A stretch of 42,489 bases of DNA, taken from contig DAHUYK010000103.1 in assembly GCA_027315245.1 (NCBI GenBank), positions 1-42,489 on the forward strand. Reading direction: 5' to 3'. A program made the position numbers and the translations under genes. Shown in pieces: positions 8,054 through 15,668 of this stretch (its first letter is position 1; each line of letters begins with the position of its first letter). This stretch comes from Vulcanimicrobiota bacterium. GTDB lineage: Bacteria; Vulcanimicrobiota; Vulcanimicrobiia; Vulcanimicrobiales; Vulcanimicrobiaceae. A model generated the notes under the pieces. That model saw only the letters and a list, made by a program, of their open reading frames with translations. It searched no databases and was not told the DNA's origin.

Positions 8054-8430
8054 AGGAGCTTTTCCTCGCCGTCGATCCCAGCCTCGACGCCGCGCCGTTT
8101 CAGCAGATACTCGAACAGATACGCGCGTTCATCGAACGGGGCGAGTTGCAAGCCGGCGATCCGCTTCCGACGGTTCGGCAACTCGCCGGCGATCTGGGCG
8201 TCGCTCCGAATACGGTAGCGCGGGCTTATGCGGAGCTGCAGGCCGAGGGATGGCTAACGGGCGACGGACGACGCGGCACGCACGTCGCACCACACGCGCC
8301 GGCCGCCGACGGGCGCAGCCGAGCGCGGCTCCTGCGTGAGGCCGTCGCGCAGTTCGTCGCAACGCTCTCGCACCGCGGTTACTCCGCCGACGAAGTCTCG
8401 TCGGCGCTGGAGCGATTCGTCAAGCCGTGA
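8050..8430 (+). CDS. GntR family transcriptional regulator, YtrA subfamily
   Basis: A 126-residue regulator starting at GTG 8050. The winged helix shows FQQILEQIRAFIERGELQAG, then DPLPTVRQLAGDLGVAPNTV (recognition helix) and GWLTGDGRRGTHVA (wing). A short helical tail with LSHRGYSADEVSSALERF follows, the same plan as the GntR protein at 2.6-3.0 kb. Small size and the absence of an effector domain place it in the YtrA group. It is translationally coupled to the membrane protein. The likely operator is the inverted repeat at 7296-7321. Confidence 0.88.
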   Translation: MKELFLAVDPSLDAAPFQQILEQIRAFIERGELQAGDPLPTVRQLAGDLGVAPNTVARAYAELQAEGWLTGDGRRGTHVAPHAPAADGRSRARLLREAVAQFVATLSHRGYSADEVSSALERFVKP

Positions 8431-8466
8431 CCTCTACTGCATCGTCGCTGCCAGAGCCGGCAGGAC

Positions 8467-8518
8467 TTGATAGCAATGCATCCGGAGTAGTATAGTATCC
8501 CGAAGGGAATACTATACT
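8467..8518 (+). promoter_or_regulatory. Promoter embedded in a long palindrome
   Basis: A -35 box TTGATA (8467-8472), an 18-bp spacer and a -10 TATAGT (8491-8496) lie before the winged-helix gene. The -10 sits inside the left arm of an inverted repeat, AGTATAGTAT (8489-8498) against ATACTATACT (8509-8518), whose spacer has its own CCC-GAA-GGG symmetry. The right arm ends directly at the ATG (8519). The GAAGGG in the spacer is the only Shine-Dalgarno candidate. A repressor bound here would block both the promoter and, as an RNA hairpin, the translation start. Confidence 0.7.
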
Positions 8519-8887
8519 ATGCCAGCCGGTACACCAGTCTATGAAGAGCCATCGGGGCATCTCCCCGCCCCGCTGGTATTTGGAACGCGGATGCGGACCG
8601 CTCTCCTCATGCTCGTCGCCGTTCTCGAGCAGACGTACCCGGCGGAGATCAGCCGGTATCTCGGATCGACGATCCCGGCCGTCCAGCGCACGCTCGACAA
8701 GCTTGAGGATGAGGGCCTGGTCGCAACGCGCCAGCTCACGGTACGGAACGTCAGGCTCAATCCTAACTATCCCGCCTTTCGTGAGCTCCGGGCGCTCTTG
8801 TTGCGTCTCGCGGAGGGCTATGTGCAATATCAAATCGTCAAGGAATCACGGAGAACGAGGCCGCGCCGAAGAGACAAGCCGCTGTGA
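8519..8887 (+). CDS. Winged-helix regulator paired with a nucleotidyltransferase
   Basis: A 122-residue protein with a winged-helix core of MarR/ArsR-like type: RTALLMLVAVLEQTYPAEIS, then RYLGSTIPAVQRTLDKLEDE as helix-turn-helix, then GLVATRQLTVRNVRLNP as wing. The tail is basic (RRTRPRRRDK). The last codons overlap the GTG of the nucleotidyltransferase gene (GTGA). A small wHTH protein in front of an MNT-fold protein is the layout of AbiEi/AbiEii-like and other nucleotidyltransferase toxin-antitoxin pairs. Autorepression through the palindrome at 8489-8518 is the natural expectation. The fold call is confident; the role is inference. Confidence 0.75.
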   Translation: MPAGTPVYEEPSGHLPAPLVFGTRMRTALLMLVAVLEQTYPAEISRYLGSTIPAVQRTLDKLEDEGLVATRQLTVRNVRLNPNYPAFRELRALLLRLAEGYVQYQIVKESRRTRPRRRDKPL

Positions 8888-9438
8888 TAACGCGCGCAAG
8901 CACGCTCACCGATGTCTGCTTCGCTGTGGCGCAGACGCTCGAGGCACACGGCATCAACGCCGTCCTCACCGGCGGCAGCGCAGCCGCAGTGTACGCGCCG
9001 CACGCCTATACCTCGCACGATGCAGACTTCATCCTCCAGGAAGATGCGCCGCTCGGCGACGTCGCCGGCGCGCTTCTTTCGATCGGTTTTACGCGTGACG
9101 GAAAGTCACGCATTTTCGTGCACTCCGACACGCGATTCACGGTTGACTTTCCACGTGGTCCGCTTGCCGCCGGCGGCGACTATGTCCGAGCAACCGCAAC
9201 GCTTACGTACGCCGGCATGACCTTGCGAATTCTTTCGCCCACCGATTGTGTGCGTGACCGCCTAGCGCACTTTTACCACTGGAAGGACTTTACCGCGCTC
9301 AAGGCTGCCGTTGCCGTAGCCGCAGCGAACATTGACGGTATCAATATGGATATATTGCATTCCTGGTCTGAGCGCGAAGACAATCTCGCTAACTTCACTG
9401 AGTTTGAGCGACGCTTACGACGAGCACGCGGTGCATAG
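8884..9438 (+). CDS. Nucleotidyltransferase-fold protein (DUF6036/AbiEii-like)
   Basis: A 184-residue protein with the polymerase-beta-like nucleotidyltransferase signature. A helix is followed by VLTGGSAAAVYAP (GGS motif), then SHDADFIL (D-x-D metal site), and later a third acidic strand, FTVDFPRG. The C-terminal half has SPTDCVRDRLAHFYHWKD, a pattern seen in single-domain MNT proteins that modify tRNA or partner proteins. All three acidic positions appear intact. The GTG start at 8884 overlaps the wHTH stop. GC looks a little below that of the flanks. It could be the toxin of a two-gene module or a stand-alone modifying enzyme. Confidence 0.75.
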   Translation: MITRASTLTDVCFAVAQTLEAHGINAVLTGGSAAAVYAPHAYTSHDADFILQEDAPLGDVAGALLSIGFTRDGKSRIFVHSDTRFTVDFPRGPLAAGGDYVRATATLTYAGMTLRILSPTDCVRDRLAHFYHWKDFTALKAAVAVAAANIDGINMDILHSWSEREDNLANFTEFERRLRRARGA

Positions 9439-9476
9439 ACGGCGCATCGCGGATGCTCGCAGGCCGACGGCGTGCC

Positions 9477-11033
9477 TCATGCGCCGTCCTTTATTCGGGC
9501 GATGAGGTGCTCGCCGACGCGAATGGCATTCGCCATCGCGGTAAGTCCTGGGTTGACGGCACCGATGCTCGGAAAGAAGCTCGTGTCGACGACGTAGAGG
9601 TTGTCGAGCTCGTGAGTTTTACAGTTGAGATCGAGCACCGACGTCGCTGGATCGGTGCCGAAACGGCACGTGCCGACTTGGTGTGCAACGCCTGCGATCG
9701 GAACGTCTTGCTGAAAGTAGTAGTCGCGCCGCAGCATGCTATGAGCGCGCATGCCGATCTGGCCGAGGACGCTCTCCAAGCGCGCAAACAAGCGTGCAAA
9801 CTCCGAGCGGTTCGTTTGCGTGTACGACAGCTGAGTCATGCCGTCGGTTCCGAGCGTTATACGGTTCCCGGGCAGCGGTAAGTCTTCGGTCGTGAGCCAG
9901 AAGTCAACGGAATGCTTCGAAAGCTCTTCGAGTGTGAACTCGGGCGCGAGCGCGGTCTCGTGCGGCCGCTCGCCGCGATACATCGGCGGCAACGATTTGC
10001 CCACCATCTGAACGTTGCCCATCGGATAGTCGTAGCCGCTCTCGCCGAAATAGAAGTCGTTGAGGCCGAGCGTCTTCTGATAAGTCGTCGGGTTCGGCTC
10101 AAGGGAGACGGCCATCACGGCCGCGCAGTTGTGAAACATGTAGTTGCGCCCAACCTGATCGGAGCCGTTTGCGAGCCCGTGCGGATGCTTGTCGTTCGCG
10201 GAAGCCAGGAGCAGTCGCGCCGAGTTCGCGGCGCCCGCGCAGACAACGACGATCGGCGCACTATACTCCTCCCGAGCGCCATCGCGATTCACGATCACCT
10301 TCGTCACGCTTGCGCCGCTGCCGTCGGTTTCGAGCTTCACGACTTCGGCGCGCACGAGGAGCGTGACGTTCGGCAACCCGAGAATCGGGCGCACCGCAAG
10401 CACGTCCGCGTCGGACTTCGCATGCACCAAACACGGATAACCGTCGCACCAAAGGCAGCGAATGCAGTTGCTGCGCGGCCGATCCGCTTCGTCGAGCAAG
10501 ATGCCGCAAGGAGCGTGAAACGGATGATAACCGGCGGCACGAAGATCGGTCGCCAACTGCTCGATGCGTGGCTCGTGGGAAACCGCTGGCCACGGGTACG
10601 GCTTGCTCACGAAACCCTCCGTCGGGTCCTCGCCGTGATTCCCATGTACCTGATAGAGCCACTCCGCCTTCGTGTAATACGGCTCGAAGTCGCCGTAGTC
10701 CAGAGGCCATGCGGGCGAAATGCCGTCCACGTGGTGGATTTCTCCGAAATCTTGCGGGCGCAGACGATAGAGCGAGGCACCGTACACCTTCGTCGCACCA
10801 CCCACGAAGTAATGAACCTGCGGCGCAAACGTCTTGCCTGCACCGTCGCGCCACGTTTCCGTCGAAATATAACGATTCTTGACGAAGACCTCGCTCGGGT
10901 CCCAGTTCTCCGTCTCGCGCGGCAAAAAATCGCCGCGCTCGAGTAAGAGCAGACGCAGGCCCGCGCTTGCCAGCGTATGCGCGAGGGTTCCGCCGCCCGC
11001 ACCGGTTCCGATAATGATAACGTCGTATGCCAT
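9477..11033 (-). CDS. GMC family FAD-dependent oxidoreductase
   Basis: A 518-residue flavoprotein beginning with the FAD-binding Rossmann motif VIIIGTGAGGGTLAHTLASAG and the acidic strand end LLLLERGD. The GMC pattern continues with FVGGATKVYGASLYRLR, a Cys-rich stretch NCIRCLWCDGYPC, and VVVCAGAANSARLLL. The C-terminal active-site region has HQVGTCRFGTDPATS and GAVNPGLTAMANAIRVGEHL, where GMC enzymes place the catalytic His and the His/Asn pair. The substrate (polyol, sugar, choline or sterol-like alcohol) cannot be decided. No gluconate-dehydrogenase-type gamma or cytochrome c subunit lies next to it, so the electron acceptor is unknown. Confidence 0.93.
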   Translation of the reverse strand: MAYDVIIIGTGAGGGTLAHTLASAGLRLLLLERGDFLPRETENWDPSEVFVKNRYISTETWRDGAGKTFAPQVHYFVGGATKVYGASLYRLRPQDFGEIHHVDGISPAWPLDYGDFEPYYTKAEWLYQVHGNHGEDPTEGFVSKPYPWPAVSHEPRIEQLATDLRAAGYHPFHAPCGILLDEADRPRSNCIRCLWCDGYPCLVHAKSDADVLAVRPILGLPNVTLLVRAEVVKLETDGSGASVTKVIVNRDGAREEYSAPIVVVCAGAANSARLLLASANDKHPHGLANGSDQVGRNYMFHNCAAVMAVSLEPNPTTYQKTLGLNDFYFGESGYDYPMGNVQMVGKSLPPMYRGERPHETALAPEFTLEELSKHSVDFWLTTEDLPLPGNRITLGTDGMTQLSYTQTNRSEFARLFARLESVLGQIGMRAHSMLRRDYYFQQDVPIAGVAHQVGTCRFGTDPATSVLDLNCKTHELDNLYVVDTSFFPSIGAVNPGLTAMANAIRVGEHLIARIKDGA

Positions 11034-11626
11034 TCGCGTCTTCGGTTCGACGTCGCTTCGAAAATGTGTTCTTTTCCAGGGCAGGCCGCGTGTCAGCCGG
11101 AATCACTCTGAGGCCACTGCGTGCCGATGAAGAGCGTGCCAACGGTGCCGGCGGAGTCAAGACCGTAGGCGTAATACAGCACGACGCCGCCAGAGTATGT
11201 GAGCCTATAGACCAACGCGAGTGCGCCAAGCACTGAGCTGCGTCCGAGAAAGGACCACTGAGGCTTACCGAGCTCTCCAATCTCCGTCGAGAGCGTATGA
11301 ACGAACGAATGCGTAAAGCGCGCGCCGAGCGGGGCCGAAAGCTTCGCGCACTTGCATCCTCCGCGCGATCCTGTTGTGGAATTACGGCGATGGCTTCCGC
11401 CGTGGCAATTTGCGGCGTAGGCCTGGTCATATCGGCGACGGTGTCACCGCATGATGGCGCCATGGCATCGATCCGCGACGCCGCCGTACTTTCCAAGCCC
11501 TGCGTCTGCGCCACGTTAGCGGTGGGCAATGGCTCTTGAGCGGTTTCTGGTGCACGAAATTCGAGTTAGAGATGGCAGCTTACTGCTTCATCTCATTGCG
11601 ATTGCGTGAAGCACGCAGTCGCCCTT
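11034..11626. other. 593-bp gap without an intact gene
   Basis: Between the GMC start and the Abi-like stop no frame has the length, start signal and composition of a normal gene. The left half carries a decayed minus-strand coding remnant (separate entry). The right half (about 11320-11620) holds only short overlapping frames on both strands. The region borders the lower-GC Abi gene and is probably accessory DNA in decay. Confidence 0.5.
11093..11317 (-). pseudogene. 5'-truncated coding remnant of unknown family
   Basis: One minus-strand frame ending with TGA at 11093-11095 reads like real protein: FTHSFVHTLSTEIGELG, then KPQWSFLGRSSVLGALALV, YRLTYSGGVVLYYAYGLDS and GTVGTLFIGTQWPQ. The frame is open up to a stop near 11444, but it contains no ATG or GTG before the middle of the conserved-looking part. 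The upstream residues (about 11320-11440) are Arg/Cys-rich and not protein-like. I read it as the C-terminal piece of a gene that has lost its start. The family is not recognised. Confidence 0.35.
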
Positions 11627-12295
11627 CTAGTACACTTCTCGCCTCGGAAGCACCGCCAGAACTCGGCTATGAAAATCCATCCACTTGGAAAGGTCGCTGT
11701 TCAACCACGATGCTACCCTTAGCAGCGTTCGATAGTCTGCAAGCAGATCCCGTTGAAAAATCGGCTCGTGGTGCGCGATTCGATTTCTGAGCCCTCGCAA
11801 GAAATCTATCTGACCGCTGATGCTTGAACGCTTGGGCGACTTCCCCGTGACAGCGGCATAATTGGGAAAGGCCTTGTTCAAGGCTGGCGTCCAAATTTGA
11901 TGCTCGTATCGGCCCGCGAGCAGCGTTGTCCAGAAGCCGAAGTGGAGTGCAGCTACGATGTGCGGTGCATCGGAAGGTAACTTATGGTTGGTAAGTGCTT
12001 CTTTTGCATCCACGATTGACTTAGTAATCTCTGGGCTCACGAGGAACGTTGGCTCATCATACCAGGCTGCACCAAAGGCGAAGGTTAGCTCCCGATGAAA
12101 CGCATTACGCAACGCGACCTCGAGCACCTGAATGGGGCCAAAGAATGCTGAACTGAGCGTGGTGTTGTAGACATGAAGCTTTATTGCGGATTCAAGATTG
12201 CCGTCAGTCGCGCCGAGGTACGTTGTAAGCCGGTCCGTGCTAAGGCATGCCTCAATCTGAGGCAGAGTCGCAGCGTTATACTGAAATATTGACAA
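11627..12295 (-). CDS. Abi-like protein (Abi_2 / HEPN family)
   Basis: A 222-residue protein resembling the Abi_2 (AbiD/AbiF-like) family linked to abortive phage infection. It has an N-terminal helical region (LPQIEACLSTDRLTTYL), then FFGPIQVLEVALRNAFHREL, then the HEPN-type motif LRNRIAHHEPIF near residues 170-181, an R-x4-6-H RNase signature. The start appears to be TTG at 12295 with no obvious Shine-Dalgarno sequence. Base composition is visibly lower in GC than the neighbours, and the gene sits 3' of tRNA-Leu, a common integration target. Both suggest horizontal acquisition. Phage defence is inferred from family only. Confidence 0.82.
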   Translation of the reverse strand: MSIFQYNAATLPQIEACLSTDRLTTYLGATDGNLESAIKLHVYNTTLSSAFFGPIQVLEVALRNAFHRELTFAFGAAWYDEPTFLVSPEITKSIVDAKEALTNHKLPSDAPHIVAALHFGFWTTLLAGRYEHQIWTPALNKAFPNYAAVTGKSPKRSSISGQIDFLRGLRNRIAHHEPIFQRDLLADYRTLLRVASWLNSDLSKWMDFHSRVLAVLPRREVY

Positions 12296-12329
12296 GAAGC
12301 ACCCGCCTAATGTATCATGCGTGCGTACG

Positions 12330-12378
12330 CCCCGGAGCCGCCTCTGCGAAAGTATGCGTCCGGGGTAAGCCTTTTTTT
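12330..12378 (+). other. Hairpin plus T-tract between Abi gene and tRNA
   Basis: CCCCGGA (12330-12336) pairs perfectly with TCCGGGG (12359-12365), and a run of seven T follows at 12372-12378. This is weakly terminator-like on the plus strand, though no plus-strand gene precedes it. The loop is long (22 nt). It lies in the leader region of the Abi-like gene and might instead be part of that gene's control region or an island boundary. A 12-bp perfect palindrome CAAATCGATTTG lies nearby at 12432-12443. Confidence 0.3.
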
Positions 12379-12463
12379 AGGGCATGTTTGATCGGACCTG
12401 TGGCCTGCTACTCTCGGCCCTTATATCATCACAAATCGATTTGCGGTGAGCGCAGTCGGCTAC

Positions 12464-12547
12464 TGCCCAGAAAGGGACTCGAACCCCCACGATGTTGCCA
12501 CCACTGGTACCTGAAACCAGCGCGTCTACCAATTCCGCCATCTGGGC
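12464..12547 (-). tRNA. tRNA-Leu (anticodon CAG)
   Basis: On the minus strand the acceptor arms GCCCAGA and TCTGGGC pair, with discriminator A at 12464. The D-arm contains GGCGGAATTGGTAGACGC, typical of leucine tRNAs. The anticodon stem CTGGT/ACCAG holds loop TTCAGGT with anticodon CAG. A long variable arm follows (TGGTGGCAACATCG), and the T-arm has GGGGGTTCGAGTCCC. The class II variable arm confirms Leu. The CCA end is not encoded (GTA follows). Its 3' end points toward the Abi-like gene. Confidence 0.95.
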
Positions 12548-12645
12548 GCAGTACCGCGAGGGCCTCGGTTTCGCGCCGCCGGGCATCCGCCCTTCCGGGG
12601 TGCGTTGAGCAGGGCGGCTGGAACGTTGCGTCCCAAACCCTCCCC

Positions 12646-12738
12646 ATGGCTTTGGTCGTCGTGCATGACGCGCAGCGTGTCGAGATGACGCTGCTCAACG
12701 GAAGGCAGTTCGAAGCACAACTCGTAGTGACTCCGTGA
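12646..12738 (+). CDS. Possible 30-aa ORF coupled to the MFS gene
   Basis: An ATG at 12646 opens a 30-codon frame (MALVVVHDAQRVEMTLLNGR...) whose TGA overlaps the GTG of the MFS gene in a GTGA junction. Coupling is suggestive, but no Shine-Dalgarno sequence precedes the ATG (only a C-rich tract), and the peptide matches no family I know. It may be a leader peptide or chance. Confidence 0.22.
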   Translation: MALVVVHDAQRVEMTLLNGRQFEAQLVVTP

Positions 12739-13889
12739 GACGCCTCATACCGATCCTCGGTATCACGTTCGTCGACATCATCGGCTTTTCGATGCTCATC
12801 CCGATGCTGCCGTACTTCGTCACGCACTTCGGCGCGTCGGCCTTCGTCGTGGGGCTGCTCTTCGCGGTCTTCCAGCTCTGTCAGCTGCTCTCGGCACCGC
12901 TATGGGGCAATCTTTCGGACCGCATCGGACGTAAGTTCGTGCTCGTGACGAGCCAAATCGGCGCGACGATCGGCTGGACGATGCTCGCCTTCTCACCGAA
13001 CATCGTATGGGTCTTCATCGCGCGCGTCGTCGAGGGCGTCTCCGGCGGTAACATCGGCATCACGCAAGCGTACGTCGCCGATCTCGTCGAAGCGCGCCAG
13101 CGCGCGCGCGCCTTCGCGCTCATCGGGGCAACCTTCGGCGCGGGGATGGTCTTCGGACCGGTCATCGGCGGCGTGCTCTTTGCAAAGTACGGGTTCAAGG
13201 CACCGTTCCTCGCCGCCGCCGCTCTCCAGGCCCTCACGTTGCTGCTGACGCTGCTCCTCGTTCCCGAATCGCGAAAGCGCGAGGACCGCGAATACGCCCA
13301 ACTGCGCCAAGTGCTCGGGTCCTTTCGCAACCCCGCCGTCGCGCGCGCGCTCGTGCAGCGCCTCGCGCTCTCACTGGGATTGTACGGCTGGTACGCGGTC
13401 ATCGCGCTCTACCTGCAGCGTCAGCTCGGCTTTACGCTCACGCGCACGGATTTTTTCTTCGCAGGATTTGCCATGCTGAGCGTTCTGATGAACGCGGTCG
13501 TCGTTGGAAGGATCTCGCAGCGCGCCGGAGACCGGCGTATGTCGAACATCGGCTTGCTCAGCCTCTTCGCCGGCTTCGTGCTCCTCGTGTTCGTGCACGG
13601 CATCGCGCTCCTCGTCGTCTCGATCGCGCTCTTCTCGTTTGGGTCGGCGCTCGCTCAGAACGGCATCACCGCTCTCATCAGCAACTCCGTGACCGATCGC
13701 GAACAAGGAGCGGTGCTGAGCACCGGCTCGTCGCTCGACTCGCTCTCAGGGGTCATTGCCCCGCCGCTCTCGACGGGGATCCTCGGCGCCGTTGGACCGA
13801 GCTTTTCAAGCGCGCCGTCGTCGCTCTTCGTCCTCGTCGCGCTCGGCATCGGGATCGTTGCGATGCGCCGCGAACCGCGCGCAGGCTAG
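12735..13889 (+). CDS. MFS transporter, TetA/multidrug-like
   Basis: A 384-residue protein with about 12 membrane helices. It opens RRLIPILGITFVDIIGFSML, as in tetracycline/H+ antiporter relatives. The loop 2-3 motif A is GNLSDRIGRK, and a second-half counterpart GRISQRAGDRR is visible. Helix 5 has GATFGAGMVFGPVIGG, close to the antiporter motif C. These features point to a proton-driven drug or metabolite exporter of the DHA1 group; the substrate is unknown. The start is GTG 12735, overlapping the short upstream ORF. The 3' end overlaps the Ku gene by 4 bp (convergent). Confidence 0.9.
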   Translation: MRRLIPILGITFVDIIGFSMLIPMLPYFVTHFGASAFVVGLLFAVFQLCQLLSAPLWGNLSDRIGRKFVLVTSQIGATIGWTMLAFSPNIVWVFIARVVEGVSGGNIGITQAYVADLVEARQRARAFALIGATFGAGMVFGPVIGGVLFAKYGFKAPFLAAAALQALTLLLTLLLVPESRKREDREYAQLRQVLGSFRNPAVARALVQRLALSLGLYGWYAVIALYLQRQLGFTLTRTDFFFAGFAMLSVLMNAVVVGRISQRAGDRRMSNIGLLSLFAGFVLLVFVHGIALLVVSIALFSFGSALAQNGITALISNSVTDREQGAVLSTGSSLDSLSGVIAPPLSTGILGAVGPSFSSAPSSLFVLVALGIGIVAMRREPRAG

Positions 13890-14707
13890 GCGGCGCCGCG
13901 CTTGCGGCGCGGTTTGCTCTCCTTCTCCGACGTGCCGCGCTCTTTGAGGCTGCGCTCGAGCACGTCCATGAGGTTGACGACCTTCCCGCGCGCCGGTGCA
14001 GCCTTCTTCGCTCGCGGCAGCTCCTTGCCCGAGACGCGCGCATCGATGATGGCGAGCAGCTCCTCGCGATAGCGGTTCGGAAACTTCTCGGGCTCGAATT
14101 CGTCGACGCTCATCGAATCGACGAGCATCTTCGCCATCTTCAGCTCCGCGGGCGGCAGCTTTTCGTTGCCGGGAAGATCCAGATCGGAACGATCGACGAT
14201 CTCCGTTCCCCAACGCATGAGATCGAGCACGAGCGCTTCGCCCGATGGTTTGACCGCCGCGAGGTACTCCCTCGTGCGGATGACGACGCGCGCCACGGCG
14301 ACGCGCGCGGTCTGATCGAGCGTCTCGCGCAGAAGCGCATACGCATGGCGTCCCTGCTTCGTCGGCTCCAAATAGTAGGGCTGCTCGAAGTACATCGGAT
14401 CGATCTTCTCGATCTCCACGAACTCGAGGATGTCGATCGTATTCGTCACCTTGGGATCGATGCGTTCGAAGTCGGCATCGGTGAGCACGACGTGCTCGCC
14501 TTTCTCGTATTCGTAGCCCTTCACGATCTCGTCCCACGGCACCGGCTTGCCGTCGACGCTGCAAACGCGCTCGAACTTGATGCGCCCCTCGTCCTTCTTG
14601 TGCAGCATGTGAAACGACAGCTCGTTCGTGCGAACCGCGCCGGTGAGTTTCACCGGAATCGTCACGAGACCGAAGGAAAGAGAGCCGGACCAAATCGCGC
14701 GGGCCAT
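13886..14707 (-). CDS. ku: Non-homologous end-joining protein Ku
   Basis: A bacterial Ku homodimer subunit that binds DNA ends and recruits LigD. The start MARAIWSGSLSFGLVTIPVK is diagnostic; then LHKKDEGRIKF, the Ku-core YEYEKGEHVVLTDADFE, YYLEPTKQGRHAYALL and a conserved-looking RTREYLAAVKPSGEAL. The protein ends in a short lysine/arginine-rich tail (KPRRKRG), as in many Ku proteins where the tail aids DNA binding. ATG 14707 has a strong GGAGG sequence 5 bp upstream, so the 14719 alternative is rejected. It follows the polymerase gene by 2 bp, the third gene of a repair operon. Confidence 0.97.
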   Translation of the reverse strand: MARAIWSGSLSFGLVTIPVKLTGAVRTNELSFHMLHKKDEGRIKFERVCSVDGKPVPWDEIVKGYEYEKGEHVVLTDADFERIDPKVTNTIDILEFVEIEKIDPMYFEQPYYLEPTKQGRHAYALLRETLDQTARVAVARVVIRTREYLAAVKPSGEALVLDLMRWGTEIVDRSDLDLPGNEKLPPAELKMAKMLVDSMSVDEFEPEKFPNRYREELLAIIDARVSGKELPRAKKAAPARGKVVNLMDVLERSLKERGTSEKESKPRRKRGAA

Positions 14708-14709
14708 TG

Positions 14710-15666
14710 TTACCTCCAACGTTTGCGGACGCGCTCGATGCTTGCAGCGAGCCTTGCCCGCTTCCAGCTACGCCCGCTCCACCGGTCTCCCTCCCGCTTA
14801 AGCGCCTTGGGGACCGTGCGAATCGTATATTTCCCAAAGGCGTCGGCCGGAACCGTCGTCCGCGAGCGCGCAAATGCCTCGACCTCGCTCCAATCCAGCG
14901 GCCACGACGCCGGCGCGCCGTCCCTCGCGCGCGCCGAAAACGGAGCGACGAGCGTCTTGCCGTGCCCGACCTGCACGTAATCGATGTAAACGGCGCCCTC
15001 GCGGCGCTTCGCGATCCTGCGCTCGAGCGTCACGAGTTCGCCGCAGGCTCCGGCCACGTGCCGCGCCGCGAGCTCTGCGAAGACCTTCGCCTGGTCGTAC
15101 GTATGTCCGCGCTCAAGCGGAACGACGACGTGCAGACCCATACCGCCCGACGTTTTCACGAGGGGCGCGAGGCCGACGCTCACGAGCGCTTCCCGCAGTG
15201 TGAGGGCGACCGTCGCCAACGTCTTGAGCGTGCACGCTTCATCGGGGTCGAGATCGAAGAGCACGAAGTCCGGCTCGTCGAGCGAGCCGACGTGCGACGT
15301 CCAAATGTGCAGCACGACTGCCGCGAGGTTTGCCAGGTAGATGAGCGTCGGTGCGTCGTTGCACAGAACGTACGTGATCTTTGCGCGTCGCCCCCCGGGG
15401 CTCGCAAGGGTCTCGCGCCGCACCCATGCCGGCATCCCCTGCGGCGCGTTCTTTTCAAAGAACGAGCTCGCGCCGATGCCGTTCGGAAAGCGCTCGAGCG
15501 TCAGCGGCCGGTTCTCCAGGTAGGGCAGCATTGCGCTCGCGACCGCGCTGTAGTAGCCGATGAGATCGCCTTTCGTGTAGCCGTCCTGCGGCCAGAGCAC
15601 TTTGTCGAGATTCGAGAGCGAAAGCGTGCGATTCTCGACCCGAACATCGGTGCGCTTCTCGGCCAT
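14710..15666 (-). CDS. ligD: LigD polymerase/primase domain protein (stand-alone)
   Basis: A 318-residue AEP-family polymerase that fills gaps at broken ends during NHEJ. Visible motifs: LDKVLWPQDGYTKGDLIGYY near the start, RPLTLERFPNGI, the metal-binding FDLDPDE (DxD), VKTSGGMGLHV (S-G-G-x-G-L-H) and VYIDYVQ with the third acidic residue. It matches the polymerase domain of LigD but is a separate gene, not fused to the ligase. The start is ATG 15666, one base pair step after the ligase stop; a longer upstream frame lies inside the ligase gene and is not protein-like. Confidence 0.94.
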   Translation of the reverse strand: MAEKRTDVRVENRTLSLSNLDKVLWPQDGYTKGDLIGYYSAVASAMLPYLENRPLTLERFPNGIGASSFFEKNAPQGMPAWVRRETLASPGGRRAKITYVLCNDAPTLIYLANLAAVVLHIWTSHVGSLDEPDFVLFDLDPDEACTLKTLATVALTLREALVSVGLAPLVKTSGGMGLHVVVPLERGHTYDQAKVFAELAARHVAGACGELVTLERRIAKRREGAVYIDYVQVGHGKTLVAPFSARARDGAPASWPLDWSEVEAFARSRTTVPADAFGKYTIRTVPKALKREGDRWSGRSWKRARLAASIERVRKRWR

Positions 15667-15668
15667 CG

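Noticed and set aside
9912-10946. Plus-strand frame of 344 codons opposite the GMC oxidoreductase
   Set aside because: Shadow frame; the minus strand carries all FAD and GMC motifs.
11297-11539. 80-codon plus-strand frame with a hydrophobic stretch
   Set aside because: No ribosome-binding site, Arg/Ser/Ala composition typical of shadows, and it conflicts with the minus-strand remnant.
12247-12738. Plus-strand frame of 163 codons across the tRNA-Leu
   Set aside because: Crosses a well-formed tRNA gene; only its last 30 codons deserve mention, given separately.
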